Below, piece by piece: positions 22,105 to 34,375 of a stretch of DNA of 64,000 nt (its first letter is position 1; each line of letters opens with the position of its first letter). Location of the stretch: contig NC_081147.1 in assembly GCF_958295425.1 (NCBI RefSeq), positions 4,175,290 through 4,239,289 of the forward strand, in the 5' to 3' direction. The translations under genes and the position numbers were made by a program. The notes beneath the pieces are model-generated. The model was given only the letters and a program-made list of their open reading frames with translations, did no database searches and was not told the DNA's origin. This stretch comes from Solea solea (lineage: Eukaryota > Chordata > Actinopteri > Pleuronectiformes > Soleidae).

Positions 22105-24060
22105 CTTTAATCCGTTTACAGTAGAGATGTAAAACAAAATGATTCACGTAAAAATGGTTATGCTCACAGATTCTAAACGGATTCAAAACTACCAAAAAAT
22201 CTGATAATAATAATACAATGATTGTTATGTTTTGATTGGCATAGCTTGTTTCATTTTAAAAGAACTATGTATGTCATACCCTCACATAACTTTTTCAGGT
22301 TATACCCAGGATACTTGTGCAAGTTTAAAATAAATTTAAATTGTGTTTGTAGCATCAGACATGCAACCTTATTGAGTGGTTTTAAGTATTTACTGGTTAT
22401 GTTACATTCATATTGTTCATCAATTATTTAATTATTTGTCTGACAATAAGACCTCAGTGTGGTACATTGTAAACAAATGATGGACATTATATCACTCTTG
22501 ACACCTTGGAGACACTTGAAATGGGAATTAAGAAATTTAAGAAGAGTTAAAATTGTATAAAATCAATGATCCGGGACTAAGGTAGAAAAGAGGAAAAAAG
22601 AGAAAAACTGTGAACTTAAAATTAAAAATTAGCTATCAGCATATGAATGCATATAAATTAAAATGGTAAGAGTTGATGTATTTCAGTCAAAGTGTTTCAC
22701 CAACCAAATCCTGGTTGTCCAAAAAAGGATGTCCAAAAATGTTGTCCTTAACTACAGATCCCCAGCTGAATACTCAGTAATGTCTTTAGGAAGAGATGGC
22801 AAGAGAAAACGCAGCAAGCAGGAGCAGAATGCCCCGTAACTATTGATAACATTTCCGAAGCAAAGGGCACTAATGGCGTAGATGATAACAACACATTTTT
22901 TTGCAACTGCAGGACAATGACAGAAACTTAAGAATCAACTGATTTGCCCCATTTAGTATTTTGTGTGCAAGCATGCCTCAAGGTAATGTCATCCCTTTGC
23001 TCCATTACCTTCAAATTTATAAATTGTGACTCACTAACTTTTTTTTGTAAGGGGAAAGGACTTTCTATATGAGGCTCTGAGTTTAGTCCACAGTAGCACG
23101 GTTTTGAGCTCCAGCTATAGACTGCAGCCTACTCAGCATACCTTCACTTCTTGAACTAGATTCATATCTCTTCTTGTGTTCTCTTTGAAAGTCTCCTAGC
23201 TGTTGAAGTACAATTATACATACATTTTTTTAACTTTGATCTCAATTTCCATTGATAATCAATACCTTACACGTCAGACGTGACATGGTTTTCTATTTAA
23301 GAATAAAGTTGGCGTACATTCCATACTTTGGAACTACTTTGTAAAGAGGCACAGTGCTATATTATGTGACATGGCGCAGTTGTTGTTTATGCTTGCAGAC
23401 ATTTGAATATCTGTCCCTTTGTCATTGATGATTATGAGCAGCATTTTTCCAATTAAACTGTCATTTCATCATTTTTTTTTTTTTTTTAAATTACTAATTA
23501 GTACAGCTTGAAACATTGCAAATAATGAGCCAGGCCTACAATGCTAAAGTAACATTGTTTTTTACTCCATAAGTGTACAGGCCAAACATTTCTGTTGAGT
23601 CCACTGAGGAAACCAATCAATGACTCTGCTAAATGCAGTTTTCTCCTTTTAATGGAGCCAACAGTGATAACCAAAAACACTACACAAACAAAATTGCCCC
23701 CTCTGTTTTCCAATGTGAGCATTTGGATGGTAAAAGGCAGATGTACCCCCGGCTACTGGAATGGATTTTTATTCTCTAAAAGCCATTAGCTATTCTGATT
23801 TCTGTCCACAAACTTTAGCAACTCCGCACAAAGTGAATACATTAATTTCACCACAGAAACATTACCTGCTCTAAACCTCCAAGTGGGTGGTTTACAGGCC
23901 AAGCAGAGCTCGGTGTTTTTGGCTGGTAAGCACGCTGTGATAGTAATTAGTTGTAGCTCTTCACCACAGTTTTACTCCTACACGTGTTGTGTTGATTGTA
24001 GATGATGTATATAATAGAATAAGAAAGATTATTGAATTGTATCGAGCTTTTTCACTTCAC
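22105..24060. other. Anonymous AT-rich DNA
   Basis: Nothing was recognised. A T-run lies at about 23471-23487, and a perfect short palindrome CACGTCAGACGTG is near 23269. Confidence 0.45.
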
Positions 24061-24345
24061 CCCCTGGAGTGGGAGTGAAGTATTGTTTTTGGTGGCTCTG
24101 TTTTGTTTTGTGTTTCCGTACTTGCACTTGTCAATATGACCAACAGAGGCCGCCAGAGGCTTGTTGCGTGAATGGGGTGAAGTCTGCCATTTCTGATTGC
24201 CTTGTTTTAATTTTAGATTTAGTGTCACTTGGGATTTGGCCTAGTTCATTTATGACCATGGGGATGACAGAGGAGGTCTTGAACAAACCCCCTGTGTTGT
24301 GTCTTTTCATGGGCTAATAAAATGGATAGTTTTGCATTTATTTAG
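24061..24345 (+). repeat. Possible retroelement 3' end
   Basis: A GC-richer, TTTTGT-rich stretch ends with TAATAAAATGG (24316), which could be a polyadenylation region. No boundaries or target duplication were found, so it is listed only as a candidate. Confidence 0.2.
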
Positions 24346-26116
24346 TAAATCTGCTTATTTGGATTATTTATGAACTTGTGCTTCTGTCTCAGAGTCGGTC
24401 TTGTTGTTTAGGTGTTAATTAATTGTTATATGTCCACCATTCTTTGTAAAAAGTGTTGGCCAAAATGTTGCTTACATTTGATTTTTTTTTTTACATTTAC
24501 TGATTTACTTTAATTTCTTGTATGGACACTTATTGCTTGATCCATAAATATACATATATGTATGTATACATTTTGGTTAAATATGAATTTTTCTGAAATT
24601 TTTTAATGCTATTGATCTACTTGAATTTCTCGTATGAGAAAATGTCCTTGAGTACCAGGTACTATCTTTAATGGAAAAGCAAGAAAGTTGTGTTGAGACG
24701 AGTTAGAATTCTACAATGGAAAGGTGCATATGCATCCTCCATATTGCACTTCCATGTGTAGGAGTAGGTTTTCCCAGTTATTGTTGAGGTAGGTGGGCAG
24801 CATGTTTTGTCGCTATGCTAACCACGTAAAGACTTATTTATCCCCAGTTGATGAAGACATTTTCCGACATAAATGACAGTTGTTTCTTGTTTTTGAAGAT
24901 GGCATGTTCAATTGCCCAATTGCTAGCTTATATTAAAGCCACTGGACTCAAGTCACATTCTTGAAAGGGCGTCCCATTTTTTAGGGATGGATTTAAAAGA
25001 CTTGCCCATGAGGGGATAGGCCTTCCAAAGGGCAAGGGGTGGGAGTAAAAAAATAAATAAAACAAAGCACAAATTGTTTACAAAAACACAACAGTTATCT
25101 GGGCTGATTGGATGCTTAAATATATATGTCTGAAAACTTAATTTGGTGCCTTTATCTGCTCTTCACACACTGTGACGCAAATTTCCTTTTTCGAGTTGGC
25201 TGAGCAGAGCAATTGGCAGACCTCAGATCCGGACCACTGCCAGTTCCTGCTGTACTCTGACCTCCACAAGTCTACACCCTCCTCTGTGACTTTTTGACAG
25301 GCAAAAGTACTTGCCATTGTTGAAACACAACCTGATCCTGATATTACACAGTAAATAGACCATTAGGAAACAGAGGTTAACAGATTGTCTGACAAAACTG
25401 AAGCAACCTATACAAAAAGTTATAACGGATAAGAGTAGAGACACTTCAATAGTCTCTCATCTGTGCCCATGTGATGATCAATAATTGCATTCAGTATTAT
25501 GTTTTTTTTAATTTCCCTAGATATATATTTTAAAGGGGAATCAGAAATGTGCATCATATCTGTCAAAGTCAGGAAATTCTGTATGACAGCGTCCTCAAAA
25601 TGCATTAAATTCACCCCATCACAGTGCTTTGTGCTGTGGAGACCGTTGGTGTACCACCCTAATGTGATGAATCCATTATGACTTTCTGACAGAGCCTCTC
25701 CGGAGAGAAGCTTGTGAGGTCCATCAAGAATTGAAAGGCTGTCATGACATTATGGTGGTTTAAAAGATTAACTATGTCTGTCATCCCAGGGTCCAAAGGG
25801 GGAAAGCCATGTCGGGATTATCTGGGTTCAGTTAAGTGAGGAGCTACGCTCTACATTTAACCACAAAAAAAAAAAAAAACAACTGTAAAAATGGTGTGAC
25901 TTATTGTCAGGGAGTGTGTGTAATATAGACCAGTGTCACTCATGCTTTATAGCAGTTCTAAAACCATGCAGGGATAGGGAGCTCTTACAGAGATTTCCCA
26001 AGAAAAATAGGGTCCAACAAAGCAAACAAATCCAGCACACAGTCTAATACAAAAACTATTTATATATGACAAATAATTTCACAATTGTGCCTAGGATCAG
26101 TGTAGCCAAAACCCTT
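24346..26116. other. Anonymous DNA with a poly-A tract
   Basis: A run of about 17 adenines lies at about 25863-25879. No element body was recognised beside it. Confidence 0.45.
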
Positions 26117-27195
26117 TAAAGGGATAGTTTCAGTTTTTTGAAGCGTGCTTGGATCAGGTACTTTCATATGGTTAGTAGCGCTTACTGACAGACAAATGCT
26201 AATTCTCAATAAAAGCATGAAAACTGATTTTAGCCATTTAAAGACATTGTTTTTCTTTCCAAATGTTATAAATAATAATAATAATAATAATAAAAAAAAC
26301 TGTACTTAGAAATAATGTAATGTCATTAAAACAGGTTTAGGTAAAATGACTGTAATGTTCATATTTCTCTTTCTTTATCGCATAATAGGTATTCTGGATG
26401 TATAAGGGGGTGTGTTGTATTTTATTTAAAGGGCTATATAGGTAGTCACCACAAAAACCAAAAATACCTGTCACATAAACTTAGGAAACAATTTTACTTA
26501 TAACAAATTTCTTGAGCCTCAAAGGTTAGTAAATTTGAGGAGGGTGAACAGCAGGGTAAACAAAATCTATGCCTGGTCAAATCCATGCTATCTAAAGGAT
26601 TATGTTCACAGACAGACATTTCTGACTGGAAACTGAAATTGGTGTCACTGTGCAAACTACTCGTTTCCTGCACTAAAATCCATAGAGGAAATCATAGATT
26701 TTACATCACGGCCCAAAGGAGATGCTGATCCACTTCTGCCTCCTAAGTGAGTTCAGATGTGTTATTTTGAGACTTTTGGTGACTGAAATCATGTGTTCGA
26801 ATGTATCTCAGTGGCACAAAAGTATCAACTGAGGCAGCAGTAGAACAGCACTGTGTTCCCATGAGCTCAAAATACTGGTTTTCTCTGTGGACTTTGGTAT
26901 GGGAGGGAGAGAGCTGTTTACAGACCTAATTTTCCAGTTGGAAAAGGCTGTCTATAATGGCAAGATTAAGCAGCCAACATATTCTTTTGAGATTTAAGAC
27001 TGAAGCATTTGTCGATTTTCTTAGTTGAGCCTTTTGTCAAGTGGCATGGTCTGATTTTCCTTGTGTCCCTGCTGGCGGACATGTTTTCAGTGAGAGTGAG
27101 CTTCTGAGTAACAAGCTCCAGAAGCTCGTCGGGGGCACAAACAGTGATGTCATTGCTTCATTAAACCATCAAAAAAAACGAACTATCACTTTTCG
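26117..27195 (+). mobile_element. Family A DNA element, near-complete copy 3
   Basis: This is a roughly 1.08-kb element. The left end is TTTAAAGGGATAGTTTCAG plus TTTTTTGAAG. The right end (27165-27195) is CATCAAAAAAAACGAACTATC, giving an inverted repeat around GATAGTT(C)...TTTTTTG. Inside it is a second, longer inverted repeat: the left arm (26640-26705) includes CCATAGAGGAAATCATAGATT, and the right arm (26880-26925) includes TCTCTGTGGACTTTGGTATG. A small ATA triplet tract lies at about 26273-26291. The right part has CTTCTGAGTAACAAGCTCC and AGCTCGTCGGGGGCACAAAC. No transposase is present. The same parts occur at 1355, 9100, 36893 and 45616, so this is a real dispersed family; class unknown. 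Confidence 0.75.
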
Positions 27196-27590
27196 GCCTT
27201 GAAGGAAAAGCACGCTCCATGCCAACAAAACTGAGCAGGCAGTCACAGTACAGAGCCATGAAACTTCACACCTGAGTGGAATGCATCCAGATTTCTCAGT
27301 GCTTTGCTTTACCTGTGTTATATCGGCCATTAAACTGCCTAATGACTGCAGCTTTGTATTGGTAATATTCTAAATGACATTCTTCAACACAGCTAAAGGT
27401 TATCTTGTCCTGATTTGCAACACCTTTGCAGCTACTCATAAAAAAGCTGTGTATATAGCCTGTGTGTGAACATCTGTTGTGTGTGGAGGGATGTGTGTGT
27501 GTGTGTGTGTTAACCTCCCTGCCCCAGCACTGTGGTGTGTGCCGCAGCACACCGGGCACAGAGCACAGAGCTAACAGCTCTGCTCCTTTC
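27196..27590. other. Anonymous DNA with a short TG tract
   Basis: A TG microsatellite lies at about 27493-27510. Nothing else was recognised. Confidence 0.45.
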
Positions 27591-27720
27591 CAGTGCAAAC
27601 CTGTCAGTCAGTGGATTCCCTCAGTCCCTTCCTCCATAACAGGAGCAGCAGCAGCAGCATTCGTATCAAAACCTTTATGCTCAGAACTTTAACTCCCACG
27701 AGCACTCACAGTTTTTCTTC
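27591..27720 (+). repeat. Local direct duplication, unit 1
   Basis: CCTGTCAGTCAGTGGATTCCC plus TCAGTCCC recurs 360 bp downstream at 27958. CTCAGAACTTTAACTCCCACG here matches CTCAGAACTCAAGCTCCCATG at 28028. The units are well diverged. Confidence 0.6.
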
Positions 27721-27954
27721 TCAAGCCTTTTTCCTTTTTGACTGAGAAAGGGTGCTAACTCATCCATGTATGCAGAGCTTGAAGGCAGGGGTGTGAACTT
27801 GTCTTCCCAGGTGTTATTCAAATGTCCAAATTAGTTTGATTCTGCTGCACTAGACACACAAGAAAAATCAATGCACAACTCAGGATAAAATGATGTATTG
27901 CCATATGCGCCGACTGCAGCGGTTCTCAACCAAATGACTGGGTTGCTATGGTAT

Positions 27955-28070
27955 GAAACCTGTCAGTCAGTGCATTCCCTCAGTCCCACAACCACCTGAA
28001 AAACTGCAGTAAAGTTCTTCTAATACATCTCAGAACTCAAGCTCCCATGAACACCCGGCTCAACCTCTTA
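27955..28070 (+). repeat. Local direct duplication, unit 2
   Basis: This is the second copy of the unit at 27591, in the same orientation. A possible hAT-type terminus (GCGGTTCTCAACCAAATGAC) lies just before it at about 27918. Confidence 0.6.
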
Positions 28071-28370
28071 CACCTTGTCTTATTTTCTGGACCATAAATA
28101 ATTGGAATTAAGGGCTACAGTTTGCAGACACAGGGATGTAAATGATTGCGTTTCATGCAGAAATCCACATGACACATATGTGAGATAATTAATATCTTAC
28201 AAAGTGTCTTTTGCTTATTCACTCTGCTTAAAGAATATTCAGTTCCTTTACAAAGGCGACACACAAGATCATCTTGTCCCAGGCAATATTTGCACACTCT
28301 CTGTGCAGCTATCGGGTAAAGGTTATTCTCTGCAGTATTTTGGATAATGTAATATTTTTTTACTTTAATC
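28071..28370. other. Anonymous DNA
   Basis: A minus-strand frame of 97 codons (28115-28408) has no recognised motif. Confidence 0.4.
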
Positions 28371-28616
28371 CAGTGTTTTTTTTCCAAACTTTTTATATAG
28401 GGACCCACTTTTATAGATGACTAACTACCTGGACCCAGATCACATGACATGAGCAAATTTCTGCTAGCAACTAATTACAGCCATATCTCTAAAACCTAAT
28501 ATCACTTTGAATTGGGAAACGCATAATTTCCACAAGATGTTTAGTACATTAATTAAATCCCCTAAAAATTGTGTGAGACTCATCTGTGGGCCCCGACCCA
28601 GTCTTTGGAAATCACT
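28371..28616. mobile_element. hAT-like miniature transposon
   Basis: The left end is CAGTG, then a T-run and CCAAACTTTTTATATAGGGAC plus CCAC. The right end read inward is TAGTGATTTCCAAAGACTGGG plus TCGGGGCCCAC. The CAGTG...TTTCCAAA...GACCCAC pattern is that of a common fish hAT-like family. A target duplication is not clear. A truncated relative follows at 28768-28815. Confidence 0.55.
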
Positions 28617-28767
28617 AAACATATTAAGTTACTGCAACATCTGACCTTTATAAGGGGGATACAAATCATGGCAGGTGTAATCAGTTTTAAATAATGTGTA
28701 TCCCCCCCATCACTTTAGTTTCAAGAGATGAAACTTGAAAATTCACAAATGTTGCTATGCATGTTCA

Positions 28768-28815
28768 AACTGTTTCTCAAACTTCCTATATAGACCCTCA
28801 CTATTGTAGTAGTTT
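28768..28815 (+). mobile_element. Truncated left end of the same hAT-like family
   Basis: CTGTTTCTCAAACTTCCTATA plus TAGACCCTCACTATTG aligns with the left end of the element at 28371 in the same orientation. Confidence 0.4.
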
Positions 28816-29999
28816 GAACAATGGTTATCAATAGCAGGTCTAGAGACCCCAAGGGTGAAGAGGTCCCAGGGGGTTCCCAAGAATATACTTAAGAGTTGGA
28901 AGGATCAAATATAGATACATATTTCTAATATCAAGAGCCCCAAAAGTCATTCTAAATGCTCCCTTGTGTACATGTGCTAATGTAGAAGCAGTGTGTTAAC
29001 CTTTTGTCCTCATCTTGCTCCTAACAGATGCAGACTGTAATCTGTGATTCACCACTTGCATTACTCTCAGTCCTCCTGCTGCAGTACTAATAGCAGATAT
29101 TGTAGCACACGTGTGATAGATGGTGGTGGTTGCATTACATTTTTGGTGAGCCTCATCTTGCAAAAGCTTTGCTGCGCACTCTATCACTAAAACTGATCAA
29201 TGGGACACTTCAAGTAATGCGGCAAGCAGTAGTTTTATTAGTTCTACCATTGATTTTCACCTCTGCTGTGAAAAAGGTGATCAGAATAAAAAACAGTATT
29301 TCATTTTCAATATCATATCATGTCCCTGATGATTAGAACGAGAATCAGCTTCACGAAGGGATATATGTAAAATACGTACAACAGCGAGCTTAAGCGTTTA
29401 CAGCAATATCAATTCAAAACACTGTAGGGCATGGTTGCCAGTGTTTCTGAAACATGGATCGCAAGTCTGAGTCACAGCAGCAGAGAAAATTTAAATATTC
29501 ACCAACAACCAGAGAGAGGGAGAGACTTAGCTAACCTAACATAGCTCAACTTTCTCTCTGCTTTCACTCATCTATATTTGAGTGCATCTCCAGAGCAAAT
29601 AATCATTTGTCTTCTCCTCTGCCGAGATGTTTTTGAGACAGGTTATGAGGCTTTTTAGGTTTGCTAACATTCAGCATCTCTGACCAACGTCTGCAGCTCA
29701 CTGTGTTCAAGGAACTCTCCTGGAAATCCGGGAGTCAATGTGCGACAAGCTGCATTACTGGGTGGGTGGCAGTAGGTGGTGCAAAAGACCAAAACAGAGA
29801 ACCAAAACCTGACTCCAGTGTTGAGTTTTTGTCACAAAACTTGATTGTGTCCTTTTGTTTCCCCCCCAGACTCTTGTAAATTGTCAGTGAATCTCTAGAG
29901 TAAGATGAAAGGAAGTTAATCAGGAAGTTGAAGGATACTGACTAATGTCCTCCCTGGCTGTTTCCAAGCTCGTAAAAAGTACAGCAGCATATATAGTAA
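28816..29999. other. Anonymous DNA
   Basis: No element or exon was recognised. Confidence 0.45.
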
Positions 30000-30237
30000 A
30001 TGGTTTGTATTCATACAACGCTTTTCTAGTCTTAATGTCTACACAAAGGTGCTTTACTCTTTAGTTTTGCCATTCACCCATTCACACTCACATTTTCATT
30101 ACGCATTTTTCTTATCTTTCATACCCATTCAAGCACTGGGCACGGAGCAATGTGGGGTTAAGTGTCTTGCCAAAGGACACATCGGCATGTAGACTAGCAG
30201 AGCCCGGAATCAAACCTACAACCTTCAAGTTGAAAGA
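30000..30237 (-). mobile_element. tRNA-derived SINE, copy 2
   Basis: This copy is longer in the centre than copy 1 at 12991. The tail complement (TGGTTTGTATTCATACAACGC) is at 30000, and the centre includes CTTGCCAAAGGACACATCGGC (about 30166). The head has a degenerate B box (complement of GGAATCAAACC at 30206-30216). The A-box end of the head is missing after 30237, so this copy lacks its 5' promoter end. Confidence 0.75.
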
Positions 30238-31689
30238 AAAGACAAGAAAAACAATTACATACAACCCATTAGAAACAAATATTACGGGTCATGCAATAAG
30301 TTATTTTACACTATATGCAGTAGGTGGTTCAAGAAAAATAAAGTAAGTCCATTTCCCGAATACTATGACCTGGATGACCAAGGACCTTCACAGACAGGAG
30401 GTGGTTATGTACAGTAACGTCTGGGATGTGTGCATCCATCACTGACGTCTATGTGACACATGTCTGGATACACTGCCAATGATTCCATATATTTAATTGG
30501 ACATAAACTAAAATAAGAAAAGAGCTCTTGGGTATTTTCTCTGCAAACCACATACGGTTTATGGCAAATTATAGAGTGAAGATGTGACATGTGTACAAGT
30601 ACAACACCGTCTGTAGCACTCAGAACATGTGCAACTTCATACTGAATACTGAGTCCTTGCAGTTGAGAAGGGAGGCATATCTAAGATGATATTATTAAAG
30701 ACAATATTCAAAGACATCCCTAAGTTAAATATAGATCTTTTTAAAGTCAGGAGTTCAGTTAAAGAGCAGAAATTGAGGTAAAGCAGGCACTACATTATAC
30801 AATAAAGTGATATTTGTACTTCACTACTTTCTTTTTAACTTCTATAAGCATTTATCAGTGAAGCCATTTAACTATTTTAAAGAACCCAGAGAACTGTGCT
30901 GTTAGCGTTGCCAGCAGATGGATGTGCTTTTTTGAGTACGCTAACTCAGCTGTGAGCACAAAGCTGAGCTGCTGCTTAATATTTTGCAAACTGCATACTT
31001 GTCAAATCGCCTGTCTCCCTTGAAAAATTCCAGAACATCACCAATCTGTGGGGCAATTCATTATACGGTTCAGCTCCAACCCTTAGGCGACTTGAAGAGG
31101 ATTTCTCACAAACATGATGGACTGTATACATCAGTCCCAGGAATGTTACTCTTTCCAGAAATTTTATTTAAACAAATATTATGTTACGAGCTATTCCCAC
31201 AGAGATATTGGGATTTCCCATCCCCCTGCCCACACACAGGTTGATCACTTGTTGCACTGCCTGTCTGTGATGCCTCCTCCACTGCCTCACTCAGGTGGAG
31301 CTAACAGCTAAGCTAACAGACATGTCCACAGACAGAACCAAAGTTACTTTCACAGGCCACATTTCAGATGCTTTACTGTTTCTATTTTTCACACAGGAGA
31401 ACGGTTTAGTTTGCTTGTGTCACCCATTTTCATGCCTTCAAGACAGCTTAAAACAAAAATGACTGTTTTGAGTTTCATATGCAACAGAAAGGCATCCAGA
31501 ATTGATGCGGCCTCTTTTTGATATCTATAGATTCCTTTTTATTGAGGACTTCATATCTTACCATATAAAAACAAACCCATTTATGTTGACATTTTGTGAA
31601 ATATCACAAATTTTGTTATCGAAACAACTTTTGTTGCTTGACTGGCACCGTCCTGACCAGAGTGCTCTTTGAACTACAGGTAATTTGAG
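30238..31689. other. Anonymous DNA
   Basis: Nothing was recognised. Small frames (60-86 codons) lack motifs. Confidence 0.45.
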
Positions 31690-32165
31690 TGTGAGAACCC
31701 TAAAGTCAAGATCCCCTCACAGCACCCTGTCCTGGACTGTCTTAGACTGTGGGAGAAAAGTTGCTGCTGCCCTCATTATTCCATACTGATCCTCCTGGAA
31801 ACGACTTGTCCAGCTCTGTCAGCTGTCTGTCATGGATATCGTTCCAGATGTGTTGTAGGTCATCCTCATTTCTCACATTCGTTGCTTTTCCCAAACTAGT
31901 TATGACCATGTGTCCCACTTGCCTTGCCGGAAGCCTTCTACCTCTGGTGCCAGCTGTGATGTCCCAGCTTGTGATTTCATTTTTGGAGCTCCAGCTCATG
32001 TCTATGGATCACTCAAGTTCCAAGCATGGCCGTTCTGGATGGAGCTCGTTTTGCACTTCCACAAACCTTGCATGTCTGTTCAGTATATCAAAGAATGTGG
32101 TAACATGCCCAGATACCACTGATGCTGCACACAATACCAAATTCAATGGTGTTGCAATGGTCTAA
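31690..32165 (-). pseudogene. hAT transposase relic
   Basis: Minus-strand translation gives pieces that resemble the middle of hAT-family transposases of the kind found in zinc-finger MYM/TTF-type proteins. In order they are HVTTFFDILNRHARFVEVQ, ELHPERPCLELE, DMSWSSK (the family normally has a DTRWSSK-like motif), then MVITSLGKATN, DDLQHIWNDIHDRQLTELD, and after a one-base frameshift at about 31800, FQEDQYGIMRAAATFLPQSK. An in-frame stop lies between the CLELE and DMSWSSK pieces. No N-terminal zinc finger or C-terminal dimerisation domain was found, so this is a dead fragment. I saw no terminal repeats around it. The open plus-strand frame here (31749-32165) is a shadow. Confidence 0.65.
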
Positions 32166-32705
32166 ATGATTGACTAAATAGGACCTTTACATAAGAACCA
32201 CTAGCCACAACATGTAACATTTTTATCTTCACATGAAACACGTTGGGTTTTAAGAGGTTGTAGGTGCCAAGTACTGTATTATTCTCCTTTTACAAGATTT
32301 AAGTTTTCTGTGGATTCAGAAGACTGATTTATCTGCTTTTGCTCTGCAGACGATGCAAGTGCAAATGTGCTTGTTTTAGTTTCTTGCAGAAACAACCTTC
32401 TCCCCCCCTCTACCTTTGTTATTTGTGCCACACAAACACTGCTGAATCTTTAAAGGGAGAGCGGAGACGGAGGCTCTCCTTTTCTTCGGTGTGGTTTGAT
32501 GAGCTTGTCGAGAGGTCACTTCAGAGGGCAGCCTGCGGGGCAGCAGCAGTAAAATATTACAAGTGGTCATTTATGATCTCCTTAATGAGGTGCCAGTAAG
32601 CATGTGCATTTATTTAACACTCTAGCAATTAGTGGACTTAATAAGGGGGGTGGCTTGGAGCTTGTATATCATTTTTATCAAAGAGATAAAGAACTATAAC
32701 CCCGG
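32166..32705. other. Anonymous DNA
   Basis: Nothing was recognised. Confidence 0.4.
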
Positions 32706-32736
32706 GTGCGCGCGCACACACACACACACACTTTTT

Positions 32737-32784
<48 letters not shown>

Positions 32785-32803
32785 TATTCATATTCATATT
32801 CAT
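32706..32803. repeat. Compound microsatellite CG-CA-TA-TTCATA
   Basis: Alternating GTGCGCGCGCACAC runs into CA units, then about 22 TA units (about 32738-32781), then four TTCATA hexamers. Alternating purine-pyrimidine tracts of this type can adopt Z-DNA or cruciform forms; this is a sequence property only. Confidence 0.9.
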
Positions 32804-33537
32804 CCCCTTTCTCTAATGTATTATTTGTCCCAAGATTCACTCTTGCAAAATGAGTGTGTGTTTTCGCATGTGTCCTTTCTCCATTCCAGACAGAAAAAAA
32901 TTGCAAAAATAATTAGTCACCAAAGCTTTGAAGAGTAACCATTTAAATAATAAAATAAAATAAAGAAATCTGTCTAAAAATAAAAGACAGAACAACTGTA
33001 TGTGGTGTACTTACGTACAGAAAACACAGAGGCTTTATTTACAGTTTTGGCAGCTGCGGCGAAGAGACGTTTCTGTTCAGTGTCAAAATAATTGTGTATC
33101 ACTGTTTTTTTAACAAAGTTACTTGTTAAGTAAGATTGTTGTTTTTTATTCTGTAGAAACAAAGATTCAACAATGTTCTGTAAAAGTGTGGTGTGGGCTT
33201 TTTTTACATTTCTCTGCTCACATAATAGCCATCCATAACCTTTGTGTCCTGGGTAAATGAAGTCATGACTCATTATTCGGTGATTTACTCGAGGTTCCAT
33301 GAGTCATGAAAATAAATGAAACATACACCTGCTTAAGTCTACAAACTTATTTGTCATTGATACCTGTTTCAATTCATCCAAGTTTGGGGCTGCTACCAAC
33401 AGTGCACTTTTGCACCCCCAGTAATAATATCTTATCAATATGTAGTCTGTCTTCTCCAACTACTGTAGACACTGAAGTATGCACCCTGTTCTATTTTGCT
33501 TGAGTGAGGTTTACCCTAATAAATGTAAGACAGAACA
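32804..33537. other. Anonymous DNA
   Basis: Nothing was recognised. A 108-codon minus frame (32974-33300) has no motif. Confidence 0.4.
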
Positions 33538-33682
33538 TTCACTGATAACAATGGTGTAGCCAGTATTCTCACAAAATAAATTTGAATTTGTAGACTGCAA
33601 ACTGTGTTTACCGCCGTCAACAACCCCCACTAAACCAATAACACATCCCATAGCCCTTTGACACACTGGATGCCTGAATGGC
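33538..33682 (+). repeat. Dispersed repeat E, copy 1
   Basis: TGATAACAATGGTGTAGCCAG, then CTGCAAACTGTGTTTACCGCC and CCAATAACACATCCCATAGC plus CCTTTGACACACTGGATGCC match 60935-61084 in order and orientation, with moderate divergence. Class unknown. Confidence 0.6.
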
Positions 33683-34079
33683 GAGCCGAGAGTACCATCA
33701 CAAATACTGAATGATACCGGACCGCAAAAGCCTTGGTAGTCCTCTTAAAAGTGTCTTGGCTAGAGAAGATGAAAAATGAGGGTCTGCAGAGGAAATGCAG
33801 TAAAATATAGACAGATGAAAGGAGAGAAGTTGACGACACACAGTGAAATACAGTGTGGATACTTCTCCCCAAGACAGGGAAACAATGTGGAGAACTTCAG
33901 CCACGGTTACCTAATGCGCTCTCTCTCACTTCCCTTCTATTTCATACACTTTTTGGTGGATATTTAATGCCTATATGTTTTTCTTTTCTTTTAGGTATTG
34001 TCGCCTTGCCATTGCCTCTTATTATGAGATAATTCACAAGCAGATGTACTTTCACTCTTATTCTGCCTGTGGCTGACAT
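33683..34079. other. Anonymous DNA
   Basis: Nothing was recognised. Confidence 0.4.
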
Positions 34080-34375
34080 ATGTGGATATGGTGGCCTCAT
34101 GGAATCACCTGTTCAAATCCCGCTTCAACCAAAGGCTGTCCTGCGTGTGTATGTGCGGTTTTCTCCAGGTATTCCAGTTTCCTCCGACAGTCCAAATACA
34201 TGCAGGTTAGGTTAATTGGAGACTGTAAATTGACCATAGGTGTGAATGGTTATTTGTCTCTGTATGTTTGCCCTGCAATGGACTGGTGACATGTACTCTT
34301 TTGCCTAATGTCAGCTGATTGGCCACCCGCGACATTCGTGTGTAGGATAAAGCAGTAGACAATGAGTGAGTGACA
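34080..34375 (+). mobile_element. Second SINE-like family, copy 1
   Basis: A tRNA-like head with B box GTTCAAATCCC (34111-34121) is followed by the family body: TGTATGTGCGGTTTTCTCC, TTTCCTCCGACAGTCCAAAT, ATGCAGGTTAGGTTAATTGG, CTGTAAATTGACC and CCCTGCAATGGACTGGTGAC. I recognise this body as a very common fish interspersed repeat. Two minus-strand copies lie at 47015 and 53985. The A box is degenerate. Confidence 0.75.

Noticed and set aside
31749..32165. 138-codon plus-strand open frame
   Set aside because: It is the antisense of the hAT transposase relic; the minus-strand reading matches the family.
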